This document shows, piece by piece, positions 25,854-35,219 of a stretch of DNA of 64,000 bases. The notes under the pieces were generated by a model, which was given only the letters and a program-made list of their open reading frames with translations, searched no databases and had not been told where the DNA came from. This stretch comes from Prevotellaceae bacterium UBA2448 (GTDB lineage Bacteria; Bacteroidota; Bacteroidia; Bacteroidales; Bacteroidaceae): positions 1 to 64,000 of the forward strand of contig DDQG01000016.1 of assembly GCA_002342585.1 (NCBI GenBank), given 5' to 3'. The stretch's first letter is position 1; each line of letters starts with the position of its first letter. Both the position numbers and the translations under genes were made by a program.

Positions 25854-27131
25854 ATGAAAAGAAATCTAGAGACTATCTGCGTACATGGCGGATGGAAAGC
25901 AAAAAAAGGCGAGCCACAGCAGCTGCCAATATACCAAAGCACTACGTTCCGTTACGAAACAAGCGACCAGATGGCTCGCCTGTTTGACTTAAAGGACGCA
26001 GGATATTTCTACACACGTCTTGCTAACCCAACCAACGATATGGTGGCGAAGAAAATCGCTGCACTCGAAGGTGGAGTAGGGGCTGTGCTCACCAGCAGTG
26101 GACAGGCTGCAAATTTCTATGCTGTATTCAATATTTGTGAGGCTGGAGATCACTTTATCACCTCGAACAATATCTATGGCGGTACATTCAACCTCTTTGG
26201 GGTGACTATGAAGAAACTCGGCATCGAATGCACTTTTGTTGATCCCGAATGGGACGACGAACGCATTGAAAAGGAGTTCCGTCCAAATACGAAGTGTTTC
26301 TTTGGAGAAACAATCAGTAATCCTGGTGGATGTGTTTTTGACATCGAACGTTTTGCAAAGATGGCTCATCGTCATGGAGTTCCTCTCATCGTGGATAACA
26401 CCTTTGCAACACCAATCAACTGCCGTCCATTCGAGTGGGGATGCGACATCGTAACTCATTCTACCACAAAATACATGGACGGACACGCCACTCAGGTAGG
26501 TGGTTGCGTTGTTGACAGTGGTAACTTTGACTGGGATACTTACTCTGATAAGTTCCCCGGACTTACCACTCCAGACGAGTCGTATCACGGACTTACCTTC
26601 ACAAAGGCATTCGGCAAGATGGCATACACCACAAAAATGGTTACAGAGCTTATGCGTGACCTCGGTTCTATACCTGCTCCTCAGAACTCATTCTTGCTTA
26701 ACCTTGGACTCGAATCTCTCCACCTGCGTATGCGTCAGCATTGCGAGAATGCACAGAAGGTAGCTGAGTGGCTCAAGAAAAACTCGAAAGTGGGTTGGAT
26801 AAACTACTGCGGACTGCCAGGCGACAAGTACTACGAACTCGGAAAGAAATACCTGCCAAACGGTTCTTGCGGTGTCATCGCATTCGGACTCAATGGCAGT
26901 CGTGAACAGGCTATCAAGTTCATGGACAACCTCGATTTTATCTCTATTGTTACCCATGTAGCTGATGCTCGTACCTGTGTGCTCCATCCGGCAAGTCATA
27001 CACACCGCCAGCTCTCCGACGAACAACTTAAGGAAGCAGGTATTGCCCCCGATCTCGTACGCCTCTCCGTAGGTATTGAAAATGCTGAAGATATCATTGC
27101 TGACCTCGAACAGGCAATGAGTAAAATGTAG
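25854..27131 (+). CDS. O-acetylhomoserine sulfhydrylase-type PLP enzyme
   Basis: 425 residues of the Cys/Met-metabolism PLP family. PLP lysine is Lys206 in HSTTKYMDGHA, with YTRLANPTNDMVAKKIAALE near 53-72, SSGQAAN near 81 and DNTFATP near 181. Length and the near-C-terminal HPASHTHRQLS motif fit MetY-type enzymes (O-acetylhomoserine plus sulfide to homocysteine). Methionine gamma-lyase is the alternative. No SAM riboswitch is visible in the 43-base gap upstream. A porin gene follows 33 bases later. Confidence 0.9.
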   Translation: MKRNLETICVHGGWKAKKGEPQQLPIYQSTTFRYETSDQMARLFDLKDAGYFYTRLANPTNDMVAKKIAALEGGVGAVLTSSGQAANFYAVFNICEAGDHFITSNNIYGGTFNLFGVTMKKLGIECTFVDPEWDDERIEKEFRPNTKCFFGETISNPGGCVFDIERFAKMAHRHGVPLIVDNTFATPINCRPFEWGCDIVTHSTTKYMDGHATQVGGCVVDSGNFDWDTYSDKFPGLTTPDESYHGLTFTKAFGKMAYTTKMVTELMRDLGSIPAPQNSFLLNLGLESLHLRMRQHCENAQKVAEWLKKNSKVGWINYCGLPGDKYYELGKKYLPNGSCGVIAFGLNGSREQAIKFMDNLDFISIVTHVADARTCVLHPASHTHRQLSDEQLKEAGIAPDLVRLSVGIENAEDIIADLEQAMSKM

Positions 27132-27155
27132 ATAATGCATAATTCATAATTCAAC
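27131..27155. repeat. Dispersed GCATAATTCATAAT intergenic repeat, copy 3
   Basis: A shorter version of the composite repeat seen at 206-236 and 1703-1733, located between metY-type and porin genes. Confidence 0.6.
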
Positions 27156-27164
27156 CTAACGGCT

Positions 27165-28220
27165 ATGAAAAAATCTTTCACCATCTTCCTGCTTTTCATT
27201 TCCCTAATAGTCTCGGCACAAAAGGTAGGGCGCGACGTGACAGACTTTGTCTCAAAACCTAAACTTGGTGGATATTTCATCGGTAAGTACTCATATACTA
27301 GCCAAGATGGTGCTCATGGTGGTGACGGATTCGCTCAGCGATTCACCCGAGCATACATTGACGGTACTATCTTAACCGATTTCAAATACCGAATACAGGT
27401 GCAGTTAGGCAATGCATCGTTCCACATGAAGGACTACTACCTGGAATGGGCAAGGTTCAATGAATTCCAAGTGAAGGTAGGACAGTACAAGCGTGCATTT
27501 ACGTTCGAAAATCCCTATAATCCTTGGGATGTAGGATTTGGTGACTATTCGCAAGTTGTGAGCAAGTTGGCAGGTCTTGGCGACCGTAATGGGGAGGCTG
27601 CATCGTGTGGCGGACGTGATCAGGGACTACAGATTCAAGGCGACCTCTTCCCAAGCGGTTACGATCAACATCGATATCTCCACTATCAGTTTCAGCTGAT
27701 GAATGGTCAGGGAATCAATTCTGGCGATTTCAACGGGAATAAGGATCTACTTGGAACACTTCAGTTTCAACCCATCAAAGGACTTTGGATTGGTGCTTTC
27801 GGATGGATTGGAAAGTACACATCCAATGACATCACTGTTGACAGAAAGCGGTGGGCTGTCTCAGCAAAACTGGAACGCGATGGTTGGAGTGGGCGTATCG
27901 AATATGCTCGTTCGAAAGGTTACAAGATTAGCGACTATGACAAAACAACCGACTCCTTCACTGGTCGAGACCTTGCCGACGGATGGTACGCCACAATTGG
28001 AATTCCTTTCACTGATTGGCTTAAGGTATATGCTAAATACGACGCCTATCGTGACCGTGCTGAGTTCAGTACTATGCGAACGATGTACACCGTCGCCCCA
28101 AACTTCCAACTTCACAAGAATTTGATGTTTCAGTTGCAGTACAACTACGTAGTGGACAAGACAACAGGCGACGACCAACGATACAATGAAATATGGGCGG
28201 AAGCCTACGTGAGGTTTTAA
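27165..28220 (+). CDS. Outer-membrane porin (OprP-like)
   Basis: 351 residues with signal peptide (about 1-18). The mature protein alternates hydrophobic and polar residues throughout, as in beta barrels: RFTRAYIDGTILTDFKYRIQ, DYYLEWARFNEFQVKVGQYK, and a C-terminal strand ending in aromatic Phe (AYVRF). The N-terminal third matches the phosphate-selective porin O/P pattern. Ligand unknown. Downstream are a sensor kinase and hydrolases on the same strand, with a 50-base gap holding short ATTGACAATTGA repeats. Confidence 0.82.
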   Translation: MKKSFTIFLLFISLIVSAQKVGRDVTDFVSKPKLGGYFIGKYSYTSQDGAHGGDGFAQRFTRAYIDGTILTDFKYRIQVQLGNASFHMKDYYLEWARFNEFQVKVGQYKRAFTFENPYNPWDVGFGDYSQVVSKLAGLGDRNGEAASCGGRDQGLQIQGDLFPSGYDQHRYLHYQFQLMNGQGINSGDFNGNKDLLGTLQFQPIKGLWIGAFGWIGKYTSNDITVDRKRWAVSAKLERDGWSGRIEYARSKGYKISDYDKTTDSFTGRDLADGWYATIGIPFTDWLKVYAKYDAYRDRAEFSTMRTMYTVAPNFQLHKNLMFQLQYNYVVDKTTGDDQRYNEIWAEAYVRF

Positions 28221-28223
28221 TAT

Positions 28224-28252
28224 TGACAATTGACAATTGATAATTGAAACCT
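28224..28252. repeat. Simple ATTGACA/ATTGATA intergenic repeat
   Basis: Four degenerate heptamers in tandem between the porin and the kinase gene. Of the same general class as 39853-39895. Confidence 0.6.
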
Positions 28253-28270
28253 GAAATCCGTAACTGAAAA

Positions 28271-30172
28271 ATGACTATGTCTAGAATGTTTAGCTACATC
28301 CGCCGCCGTTTATCTGTTACCCTCAGTCTTTGGGTGGTGCTTTTCGTGGTGGCAATTTTCATGGTTGTACTCTTACTCTTCTATTCATTCTCAAAAGCCG
28401 CAGTAATAGATGAGGCTATGGAGAAAGCAGAGAAGACGCTGGACATAACTCTGCTTAGAGTAGAAAAGGTATTACATGAAGTAGTTACTGCAGAGGAAAA
28501 CATGAGTTGGCTAGTGCTCTCGCATCTCGAAACTCCTGATTCTATGTTTACCTATAGCAAAGAGATTTTGGTAAACAATCCGAATGCTATTGGGTGTTCC
28601 ATCGCCTTCGAACCCTATTATTTCTCCAAAACTGAGAAATGGTTCTCTGCATATTCATACAACGAAGGCGACACAATTCTGACCGAACAGGAAGGAACTG
28701 AGCGCTACGACTACTACTCACTTGAGTGGTACACAAAACCCAAGGCAATGGGACAGTCGTATTGGATAGACCCATTCCACGAGGTAAACACAGGTGGAAT
28801 AGAAGTTCCAGACATTATCACATCATACTGCAGTCCGTTGTACGACAAGAACAAGAACTTCATCGGAGTATTCTCGATTGATATTTCTCTTGAGTGGCTT
28901 TCAGATTACATCACGCAGATGAAGCCTTATCCTAACTCTTATAGTATGATGGTGGATAGAAACGGCCGTTTCATCGTGCATCCGGATTCTACGCAGGTAT
29001 TCTACGAAACTATATTCTCAGACGAAGAAATATCCCGAGATGTACGCCAGAAACTCGGACGGTCTATGACTGCTGGCGATAGCGGTTTCCTGAGTTATAG
29101 GAAAGGTGTAGAGACTTATTACACTTTCTACAAACCACTCGGTGATACAGGATGGAGTGTGGCGATAGTATGTCCGGAGAGTGATGTTCTCAGTGGTTAC
29201 TACCGACTGCTCATGAGAGTTGTATCGGTTACCGTCATCGGACTTCTCCTTCTGTTGTTCTTTTGCTGGTTTACTATCAGCCGCAAACTGTTCCCATTGA
29301 AACGGCTTGCCGACACAGCTAATCAGATGGCACACGGAAACTTCCAGGGTAGTATGCCAACAAGTATGCGTCAGGACGAGATAGGGCAGTTGCAGAATAT
29401 ATTCGGAAACATGCAGATGTCTATCGTTGAATATATCGAGAATCTTCGCATCAAGAACGATGAACTGCTCGAAGCCAACCAGCGAGCTATGGTGGCTGAG
29501 AGTATGAAGACAGCTTTCCTCCAAAATATGACCCACCAGATACGAACTCCGCTCAATCACGTAACCGGTTTTGCTCAGGTTATCCAAAGTGGGTATAAGA
29601 ATATTCCTGAAGACGAGATGAAGATGATGATTGACGGAATGATTCAAGGCACACAGACTATCACTGTCATACTGAACCAACTCATTGACATTTCTGAACT
29701 CGACAGCAACTTGAAGATAGAAAAGAGCGATGAGGTTAATCCTACCGAACTCTGTCTCGAAGCCGTTCAGCTGATAAAACCAAAATATCCAGAGACAGTT
29801 AAGTTGGACGTAGAAAGCGACATACCTGAAGATTTCAAAATGCGTACAAATAGTACATGGATGCTCAAGGTCTTCCACGCTCTGCTCGACAACTCCAATA
29901 AGTTCACTAAAGAGGGTAGCATCATCCTCAGTTGCCACAAGAAGGACGATAAGTATGTCGAGTTCGCCGTCACCGACACTGGTTGCGGCATTCCAAAAGA
30001 ACAGCGCGAAAACATATTCACGAAGTTTGTGAAACTGGACGAATTTGCTGATGGAATCGGTATCGGACTATCCCTTTGCCGCAACATCACTCAACTTCTC
30101 GGTGGCGACATCGTGCTTGATTTAGATTACAAGAATGGTTCCCGCTTCGTGGTAACCTTACCAATCGAATAG
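28271..30172 (+). CDS. Sensor histidine kinase with Cache domain
   Basis: 633 residues, inner membrane. TM1 is about 15-40. A large periplasmic Cache-type sensor covers 45-300 (SIAFEPYYF, SYCSPLYDKNKNFIGVFSID). TM2 is about 312-335, HAMP about 337-390, and HisKA has the phospho-accepting His422 in THQIRTPLNH. The ATPase domain (525-633) has N-box NSNKFT, DTGCGIP and GIGIGLSLC. It has no receiver domain and no response regulator gene is adjacent, so its partner lies elsewhere. The ligand may be a small organic molecule, as for many Cache domains; flanking porin and hydrolases hint at nutrients. Confidence 0.92.
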   Translation: MTMSRMFSYIRRRLSVTLSLWVVLFVVAIFMVVLLLFYSFSKAAVIDEAMEKAEKTLDITLLRVEKVLHEVVTAEENMSWLVLSHLETPDSMFTYSKEILVNNPNAIGCSIAFEPYYFSKTEKWFSAYSYNEGDTILTEQEGTERYDYYSLEWYTKPKAMGQSYWIDPFHEVNTGGIEVPDIITSYCSPLYDKNKNFIGVFSIDISLEWLSDYITQMKPYPNSYSMMVDRNGRFIVHPDSTQVFYETIFSDEEISRDVRQKLGRSMTAGDSGFLSYRKGVETYYTFYKPLGDTGWSVAIVCPESDVLSGYYRLLMRVVSVTVIGLLLLLFFCWFTISRKLFPLKRLADTANQMAHGNFQGSMPTSMRQDEIGQLQNIFGNMQMSIVEYIENLRIKNDELLEANQRAMVAESMKTAFLQNMTHQIRTPLNHVTGFAQVIQSGYKNIPEDEMKMMIDGMIQGTQTITVILNQLIDISELDSNLKIEKSDEVNPTELCLEAVQLIKPKYPETVKLDVESDIPEDFKMRTNSTWMLKVFHALLDNSNKFTKEGSIILSCHKKDDKYVEFAVTDTGCGIPKEQRENIFTKFVKLDEFADGIGIGLSLCRNITQLLGGDIVLDLDYKNGSRFVVTLPIE

Positions 30173-30211
30173 AAATACGTAAATGAAATAATAACTAAAA
30201 CCGATATTACT

Positions 30212-33049
30212 ATGAAACAGCGAACTTCCAATTTTGTGGCACTTATCAGCCTCTTCTGTACATTACCTTTCACTGGTCATGCACAGACTGGTGCCGACTT
30301 TATGACAGCCATGAAGAAAGCAGACTGTGTAGTTGCTTTCGATGTAAACGACACTGGAAAAGAGTATAAAGTAAACTGGGGTATGGATACTGCGTGGGAC
30401 TGGGATTACAATGTAAATCTCGGTATCGCACATGTAGGAGTGGGCAACTTCGCATACGGACGTATCTCGTTCCAACCTACCGACCTGGTAGGAGATGATT
30501 TGCAACTTTCTACAAAACAGATTAACGCACTTCGTTCCCGTATCAGACACATCACGAGTACTGGCGTGACCGATGTGCTTTTGAACAATGATGTTCCGGG
30601 TGATCAGATTGAAAGCTATCGTGCTAACTACAAAGGTAATCCACAAGCCTATTACCGAGTAATCAAAGCTACGGTGATGAAGGCTAAAGAACTTGGAGTG
30701 AATGTGGTGGCTATAGCTCCGCTCAACGAACCAGATTATATCTACAACGAACAGGGTACACAAGCCGACTTCCTTGCTATAGCAAAGCTTATAAAGGAAG
30801 ATTCGTATTTCAATGGAATCAGAGTTTGTGGTGGTAACACCCTCGATTGCAACAATGCAACAGAGTGGTACAACTACCTCTTTAACTATCTTGACGAAGG
30901 AAATACTCACCAGTTGTCAGGCGAGTTCTACAACTATGCAGATTTCTTCGCTAAGGTAAAGAACGATGGAAAGGTAGCTACTGCCGATGAACTCCACAAT
31001 GTGGGTGAGGCTATTGTCGGTGTGAACTACGGAATGGAAAACGGCATTTGGTGGGCTTTCGATTCGAAGGCTCGCGGACAGTTCTGTATCGACAGCAACC
31101 AAGGTGTGCGTATTGGTTACGGTGAAAACCGCAATGCGTGGACCAATGCTGCAGTGTATCGCAACGAGACGACTGGCGAGGTACACGGATACTTCGGTAG
31201 TAGTGAGCGTCAGGCTAAGGCGTCGTCATTCCAGTACATATCAACCACGAAGGATGTTTATTTCAATGGCTACGGACCAACCCGTGCATTCGTATATAGC
31301 GTCCCTGCCTATACCGATGGTTATTCATACGGAAAGAGCTTTAATAAATACCAATACGGACAAATTAATGCCGAACGACTCTTCGATGTCACTTGGGGTG
31401 AAGATGTGGCTCCAGCTGAAATCAACGGAACCTACCGAATCCTAAATGCGTTCAGCAGAAAGATGGTTACAATGAACGGTGCAGGTTCTGCCAGTAGTTT
31501 TATCCAAAGTGCAAGTTACAATTCCAAGGGAACGAGTCAGCAATGGACAGTCACTCCAGTCTATACTGATTTCATCGGAGAAGTCAAGACGAATTCCGAA
31601 GGTAAAAACTACATCTCCTTTGGTGAGGGTGTAACGGGCGATGTTTCCTATTGGTTCATCGACAATGCCGGTACGTCTGCAGGTCATTGGAATGTGTTGA
31701 ATAATAACTTGAAAGCCGGTGCCAGTGTAATCTGTTTCAATGCCGGACATGGCATGAACGAACAGTGGTATCTGAAATATGCTAAGGACGGTTATTACTT
31801 TATCATCAGCCGTTTGTCTAACAAATACCTGTATTGTAGTTCTTCAACCTCGGGTACTGCATTGTCTCTTCAAGATGCTCCTGCCGAGAATATTACAGAA
31901 AACAACCTGAAGAAATACCTGTGGCGTTTCCAGCCAACCGATACTAAGGCAGACCTGACAGCTCCAGTGGCTCCTACCAATCTTGTTGCTCGTCAGCGTG
32001 TTGGCAGCATCCAGCTTTCGTGGTCAGAACCTAATGAAACCGATCCGCTTACTTACACAGTATTGCGTAAGGAAAATGGTGAGTGGAACACCATCGGTCG
32101 TAACATCTCCGGTTCTACGTTTATCGACAATACCGTTGTTGCAGGTCGCCAGTACAGCTACAAGATGAAAGCTGTTGACCCGGCAGGCAATCGCAGTGTT
32201 GACTCAGAAATCATCGATGCTGCTCCACTTCAGGAGAATGCACTGCTTTGTCAGTTGCAGTTTGACGAATCGCTCGACGACCAGTCTTACAACGCGCTCA
32301 AAGCATCGGCTTACCCGAAGGATAACTACATAAAAGTTATTAATACCTTCAAGTCAGGTACGGCAGCTCTTAACCTGTCGTCACAAAACACATATGTGCA
32401 GATTCCTTACTCACTCACTCATCTGCCTGCAATGACTATCGCAGCTTGGGTTCGTTGGAGTGGTGGCGGCAACTGGCAGCGCGTCTTTGATTTCGGTAAC
32501 GGTGAAGACAGTTATATGTTCCTCACTCCTTCTACAGGTAGCGAACTGCGTTTTGTAATGAAGAATGGTGGCGAAGAGGAGATTCTTACTTCTACAAAAA
32601 TACCTACTTCAAGTTATAAGCACATTGCTGTAACTATCGAACCGGCAGCAGGTGGCAAGACCTCTGTAACACTCTATGTTGATGGTGTGGCAAAGGCAAC
32701 GAAAGACGACTTCACAATCAGCCCTGCCGACATAGCTGCTTCCGTAGCATATATCGGTCGCAGTATGTTCGTGGGCGACCCATTGTTCAAGGGCTATATC
32801 GACGACTTCCGCATATACAACTACGCACTCGCAGCCGAGCAGGTTGCAGCAATTATGAACGATACTGGTGCTACATCGGTAGACGTCACTAATAGCTACG
32901 TTGACACAGTTCCTACAGGCATCTCTACCCCGCAGTCCGATGGTTCTGAAGGAATCGATACTCCTACATACAACACTGCCGGCATGCAGGTTCCGTCTGA
33001 TACTCGCGGCGTAGTAGTTAGAGGCAAGAAAAAGTACTTAAATTGGTAA
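30212..33049 (+). CDS. Multidomain secreted glycoside hydrolase (clan GH-A-like)
   Basis: 945 residues with signal peptide (about 1-24). The catalytic TIM barrel is about 25-395. Likely acid/base Glu173 lies in APLNEPDYI and likely nucleophile Glu260 in ATADELHN; the layout is that of GH30-type enzymes but I cannot fix the family. Then come a ricin-like lectin domain (about 405-575, GTYRILNAFSRKMVTMNG), a fibronectin III domain (583-672) and a LamG/concanavalin-like domain (675-870, AMTIAAWVRWSGG, YIDDFRIYNYAL). The final 30 residues (TYNTAGMQV, GVVVRGKKKYLN) look like a T9SS sorting tail. Secretion by T9SS and binding to a complex glycan are inferred. Confidence 0.8.
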   Translation: MKQRTSNFVALISLFCTLPFTGHAQTGADFMTAMKKADCVVAFDVNDTGKEYKVNWGMDTAWDWDYNVNLGIAHVGVGNFAYGRISFQPTDLVGDDLQLSTKQINALRSRIRHITSTGVTDVLLNNDVPGDQIESYRANYKGNPQAYYRVIKATVMKAKELGVNVVAIAPLNEPDYIYNEQGTQADFLAIAKLIKEDSYFNGIRVCGGNTLDCNNATEWYNYLFNYLDEGNTHQLSGEFYNYADFFAKVKNDGKVATADELHNVGEAIVGVNYGMENGIWWAFDSKARGQFCIDSNQGVRIGYGENRNAWTNAAVYRNETTGEVHGYFGSSERQAKASSFQYISTTKDVYFNGYGPTRAFVYSVPAYTDGYSYGKSFNKYQYGQINAERLFDVTWGEDVAPAEINGTYRILNAFSRKMVTMNGAGSASSFIQSASYNSKGTSQQWTVTPVYTDFIGEVKTNSEGKNYISFGEGVTGDVSYWFIDNAGTSAGHWNVLNNNLKAGASVICFNAGHGMNEQWYLKYAKDGYYFIISRLSNKYLYCSSSTSGTALSLQDAPAENITENNLKKYLWRFQPTDTKADLTAPVAPTNLVARQRVGSIQLSWSEPNETDPLTYTVLRKENGEWNTIGRNISGSTFIDNTVVAGRQYSYKMKAVDPAGNRSVDSEIIDAAPLQENALLCQLQFDESLDDQSYNALKASAYPKDNYIKVINTFKSGTAALNLSSQNTYVQIPYSLTHLPAMTIAAWVRWSGGGNWQRVFDFGNGEDSYMFLTPSTGSELRFVMKNGGEEEILTSTKIPTSSYKHIAVTIEPAAGGKTSVTLYVDGVAKATKDDFTISPADIAASVAYIGRSMFVGDPLFKGYIDDFRIYNYALAAEQVAAIMNDTGATSVDVTNSYVDTVPTGISTPQSDGSEGIDTPTYNTAGMQVPSDTRGVVVRGKKKYLNW

Positions 33050-33082
33050 ACATATTATTCAGACTAAACGAAATATCCAGAC

Positions 33083-34153
33083 ATGAAACTTAGGATTTCA
33101 ACACTCCTCATATCAATCTTCTTCTCTGCTGCCAGCTTTGCTCAGCAGTACACGAGCTATCTGTTTGCATTCTTTTCAAACAACACTCCGCAGGGCGAGC
33201 AGGTGCGCTTTGCCATCTCCGACGATGGGTTCAATTATAAATCGCTCAACGATGGTCACCCCGTAATAGATAGCGACTCCATCGCTCTTACCCATAGCAT
33301 TCGCGACCCGCACCTCATGCGTGGCGAGGATGGTAAGACATTCTACATGGTGCTCACCGATATGCGTTCGTCAAAGGGTTGGCAGTCGAACGACGGTATG
33401 ATACTGATGAAATCGACCGACCTCATCCACTGGCAGCATACGGCTATCGACTTCCCGAACCGTTTCCCTCATCTCGACGGATTCGACCGAAAGAACCTGC
33501 ATGCCGTGTGGGCTCCGCAAACCATATGGGATCCAGTAGAGAAAAAGTATATGATATACTACTCGATAGGCCGTCACGACTGGGAATATCCTACGAAGGA
33601 CAAGAATAGAGACGGTTCAGTGTTCCATCAGCCATACTTCAAACTCTACTACAGTTATGCCAACGAGGACTTTACCGACATAACCGAACCTAAACTCCTG
33701 TTCGACTTCGGTACTGCCTGCATCGATGGCGACATAGTGTATGACAAGAAGAACCGTGAATACGTGTTATTCTTCAAGGACGAGGGTCGTACGGTAATCA
33801 ATCCGGATGGTCCTTATGGTGGTTGGAGAACCCGTCAGGGAGTGTTGCGTGCTACGAGCAAGAGTGTCACCGGTCCTTACACCATCGAGTGGCGCTATCT
33901 ACATCGTTCAGGACAGTTCCCTGTTGAAGGTTCGTCAGTATTTCCGATTATCGGCAGCGACGAATACATGCTGATGTACGACTGCTATGCCAAGGGACAT
34001 TACGAGTTCTGCCGTGGCGATTTGAAAAACTTCAAATACATCCACAGCACCCCGACCAAGGGCAACTTCACCCCTCGTCATGGTTCTGTGATACAGATTA
34101 CGAAGGAGGAGCGCGAGCGCCTCGAAAAGCATTTTGGCTATAAAACCAACTAA
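33083..34153 (+). CDS. Family 43 glycoside hydrolase
   Basis: 356 residues with a signal peptide (about 1-20). Five-bladed propeller enzyme: catalytic base Asp75 in SIRDPHLMRG, pKa-modulating Asp at WAPQTIWD (150) and general acid Glu234 in FFKDEGRT. The family mostly releases arabinose, xylose or galactose units from plant glycans; the exact specificity is unclear. It follows the GH-A enzyme by 33 bases, so the two probably act on the same glycan. Confidence 0.87.
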   Translation: MKLRISTLLISIFFSAASFAQQYTSYLFAFFSNNTPQGEQVRFAISDDGFNYKSLNDGHPVIDSDSIALTHSIRDPHLMRGEDGKTFYMVLTDMRSSKGWQSNDGMILMKSTDLIHWQHTAIDFPNRFPHLDGFDRKNLHAVWAPQTIWDPVEKKYMIYYSIGRHDWEYPTKDKNRDGSVFHQPYFKLYYSYANEDFTDITEPKLLFDFGTACIDGDIVYDKKNREYVLFFKDEGRTVINPDGPYGGWRTRQGVLRATSKSVTGPYTIEWRYLHRSGQFPVEGSSVFPIIGSDEYMLMYDCYAKGHYEFCRGDLKNFKYIHSTPTKGNFTPRHGSVIQITKEERERLEKHFGYKTN

Positions 34154-34168
34154 AAATAAAAACCAGTA

Positions 34169-35155
34169 ATGTATAATTTTTTTAAGTTTATCAGTGACAC
34201 ACTGAGCGGGAAGGCGAGTATATTCATCATTCTCACTGCAGTGGTCACTTTCTTTTATCCACAACTGTTTGAATGGGTGAAGGGCGACACACAAACCATC
34301 ATCCTCGGCATTATCATGCTCACGATGGGACTTACGCTTACGCCCGACGATTTCCGTCTGCTTGCAAAACGTCCACTCGACATCCTTATCGGTGCTGTGG
34401 CTCAGTTCACCATCATGCCTCTTGTGGCCTTCACCCTCACTTGGTTGTTCAGTCAAGTGCCTGCCTTTGCTCCCTACAGCACAGCAATGGCTATCGGCAT
34501 TATCCTCGTGGGCTGTTGTCCGGGAGGAGTTTCGAGCAACATCATGTCGTTCCTCTGTAAGGGCGACGTAGCCTATTCAGTCGGCATGACGTGTGCTTCC
34601 ACACTTCTTGCTCCTGTGCTCACACCGTTGTTGGTGTTGTGGCTTGCCGGCGAACGTGTTGATGTGGATGCCATCGGTATGTTCAAACAGATTCTGATAG
34701 TCACCATCATACCGATCGCCATCGGATTCTTCCTGAATGTGTGGTTGGGCGAAAAGAAGGTGTTCCGTAAAATTCAGGGTTGCATGCCCGGAGTCTCTGT
34801 GATATCCCTGGCTTGCATCGTCGGTGGAGTGATTACTACTGTTCACGACCCGCTCGTGGAGAACGGTCTCCTGCTCTTCATGCTCACGTTCGGAATGGTC
34901 TTCTGTCACAACACCATCGGTTATGTCCTCGGTTATTCCGTAGGTCGCCTCTGCAACTTCTCCGTTGCCAAGAAGCGCACCCTCTCCATCGAGGTAGGTA
35001 TGCAGAATGCCGGACTGGGCACCAACCTCGCCATGACCTTCTTCGTGGCTACCAATCCTATGGCAGTGGTTCCTTGCGCCATCAGTTGTGCTTGGCATAG
35101 CATCAGTGGCACCATCCTCGCCAACATCTTTGCCCATCAGGACAAAACCGATTAG
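34169..35155 (+). CDS. Bile acid:sodium symporter (BASS) family transporter
   Basis: 328 residues, about 9-10 membrane spans. Family features: MLTMGLTLTPDDFRLL near residue 50, GIILVGCCPGGVSSNIMSFLCKGDVAYSV near 110-140 and SIEVGMQNAGLGTNLA near 275 (the two crossed, unwound helices of the sodium/substrate site). Substrate unknown: relatives carry bile acids, pantothenate or pyruvate. It lies 15 bases after GH43. Confidence 0.9.
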   Translation: MYNFFKFISDTLSGKASIFIILTAVVTFFYPQLFEWVKGDTQTIILGIIMLTMGLTLTPDDFRLLAKRPLDILIGAVAQFTIMPLVAFTLTWLFSQVPAFAPYSTAMAIGIILVGCCPGGVSSNIMSFLCKGDVAYSVGMTCASTLLAPVLTPLLVLWLAGERVDVDAIGMFKQILIVTIIPIAIGFFLNVWLGEKKVFRKIQGCMPGVSVISLACIVGGVITTVHDPLVENGLLLFMLTFGMVFCHNTIGYVLGYSVGRLCNFSVAKKRTLSIEVGMQNAGLGTNLAMTFFVATNPMAVVPCAISCAWHSISGTILANIFAHQDKTD

Positions 35156-35215
35156 AACGAAAGACGAAAAACTCTTTAACCGTTAACCTTTAACCGTTAA
35201 CCTTTAACCGTTACA
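35156..35215. repeat. Simple intergenic repeats (ACGAAAGACGAAAAAC; CTTTAACCGTTAA x3)
   Basis: A 13-base unit CTTTAACCGTTAA is repeated about three times, following an ACGAAAGACGAA stretch like the one at 41-60. It ends 4 bases before the next ATG. Confidence 0.75.
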
Positions 35216-35219
35216 AAAC

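Noticed and set aside
29018..29938. 306-residue frame antisense to the Cache kinase
   Set aside because: Shadow of the kinase coding sequence; no recognisable domain.
34577..35137. 186-residue frame antisense to the BASS transporter
   Set aside because: Shadow of a strong gene; no signal, promoter or domain.
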